The notes beneath the pieces were generated by a model. That model had not been told where the DNA came from. It did no database searches and saw only the letters and a program-made list of their open reading frames with translations. DNA of 57,973 bases from Phytophthora quininea (lineage: Eukaryota; Oomycota; Peronosporomycetes; Peronosporales; Peronosporaceae): contig JAAVTG010000138.1 in the NCBI GenBank assembly GCA_011947345.1, forward strand, positions 1-57,973, in the 5' to 3' direction. The translations under genes and the position numbers were made by a program. Shown here piece after piece: positions 57,665-57,973 of the stretch (its first letter is position 1; each line of letters opens with the position of its first letter).

Positions 57665-57973
57665 GGTGGGGAGTGGGAGGGGCGGCTTGGCTTGACGGCG
57701 CGGGGCTTCGCTTGGAGGTCGAGGCGGAAACTTGGAGAATGATGCACGAGGTCCAAAGCGCGTGCCGAATCGGCCACTGGATTAAAGTATGGCGAGGTAG
57801 TCAGTTTTCTAAAAGTGTATAGCCGGTCGAGGGGGTAGCATCTCGCTCGAGCTTGAGAATCCAGCTTGGCATGATTGCTTGGCATGATCATTGCCATCAC
57901 CTCCTGCTGCTGCCTCGTTATCTTGTCGGCACTTGCCCTGAGATTGGGGCCGATGCAGGTGAGGTGGGGAGGC
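57665..57973. other. Window end, no gene seen
   Basis: Probably the promoter and 5' leader of the small Cys/Pro-rich gene; no domain is recognised in any frame. Confidence 0.35.

Noticed and set aside
1..57973. CRISPR arrays, tRNA genes and bacterial operon features
   Set aside because: Introns and domain content are eukaryotic, and no regularly spaced repeats or tRNA-like cloverleafs were noticed.

Overview
This is a stretch of nuclear DNA from a flagellated eukaryote, most likely an oomycete of the Phytophthora type. The pointers are: short GT-AG introns (43 to 102 nt), tightly packed genes, a carbamoyl-phosphate synthetase with its glutaminase fused on, a MICOS Mic60 gene, flagellar/IFT-type genes, an RdRP fused to a Dicer-type helicase, and a mix of Tc1, pogo, hAT, Harbinger and Crypton-like transposons. 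No tRNA, rRNA or CRISPR was seen. Many real genes break frame at short homopolymers (CCC to CC, TTTTT to TTTT). I read most of these as assembly indels rather than pseudogenes, so coordinates for broken genes span the whole gene.

Layout. 1-4.0 kb: carbamoyl-phosphate synthetase (+, 5' end cut by the window). 4.2-6.3 kb: Mic60 (-). 6.4-7.4 kb: multi-pass membrane protein (-). 7.8-9.2 kb: a nine-exon HAD-like/Fhit fusion (+). 9.4-17.7 kb: a giant RNAi gene (+) with a zinc-ribbon-like N-terminus, Dicer-type helicase, RdRP (DLDGD) and a Cid1/Cid12-like nucleotidyltransferase. 17.8-18.7 kb: IFT25-like (-). 18.75-20.6 kb: a protein kinase (-) cut after its HxDxKPxN motif by a ~0.9 kb rearranged copy of part of ZNFX1. 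20.6-38.0 kb: a transposon block: Tc1/mariner with IR/DR ends, a degenerate satellite-like tract, a Crypton-like recombinase, relics of a ProC-like and a GH3 gene, hAT, pogo, a Harbinger transposase with SANT partner, and a TIR-bounded element carrying a less familiar DDE-like protein. 38.6-39.0 kb: small putative mitochondrial protein. 39.2-40.5 kb: membrane protein (-). 40.8-46.8 kb: ZNFX1-type helicase (+). 47.0-50.0 kb: EMC1 (+). 50.1-53.2 kb: PH-START-ORD lipid-transfer protein (-). 53.5-53.9 kb: MYCBP (+). 54.1-55.1 kb: TPR-prefoldin protein (-). 55.3-57.0 kb: remnants resembling a very large GTPase. 57.4-57.7 kb: small Cys/Pro-rich protein (-).

The main result is functional. The fission-yeast RNA-directed RNA polymerase complex (RDRC) consists of Rdp1 (RdRP), Cid12 (nucleotidyltransferase) and Hrr1 (a helicase related to ZNFX1). 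Here the RdRP and a Cid12-like enzyme appear to be joined in one reading unit, with an extra Dicer-type helicase, and a ZNFX1/Hrr1-type gene lies 23 kb downstream in the same orientation. Between them sits a transposon cluster plus a nearly identical inverted fragment of ZNFX1 itself. That fragment could be a source of small RNA against ZNFX1, or just a by-product of rearrangement.
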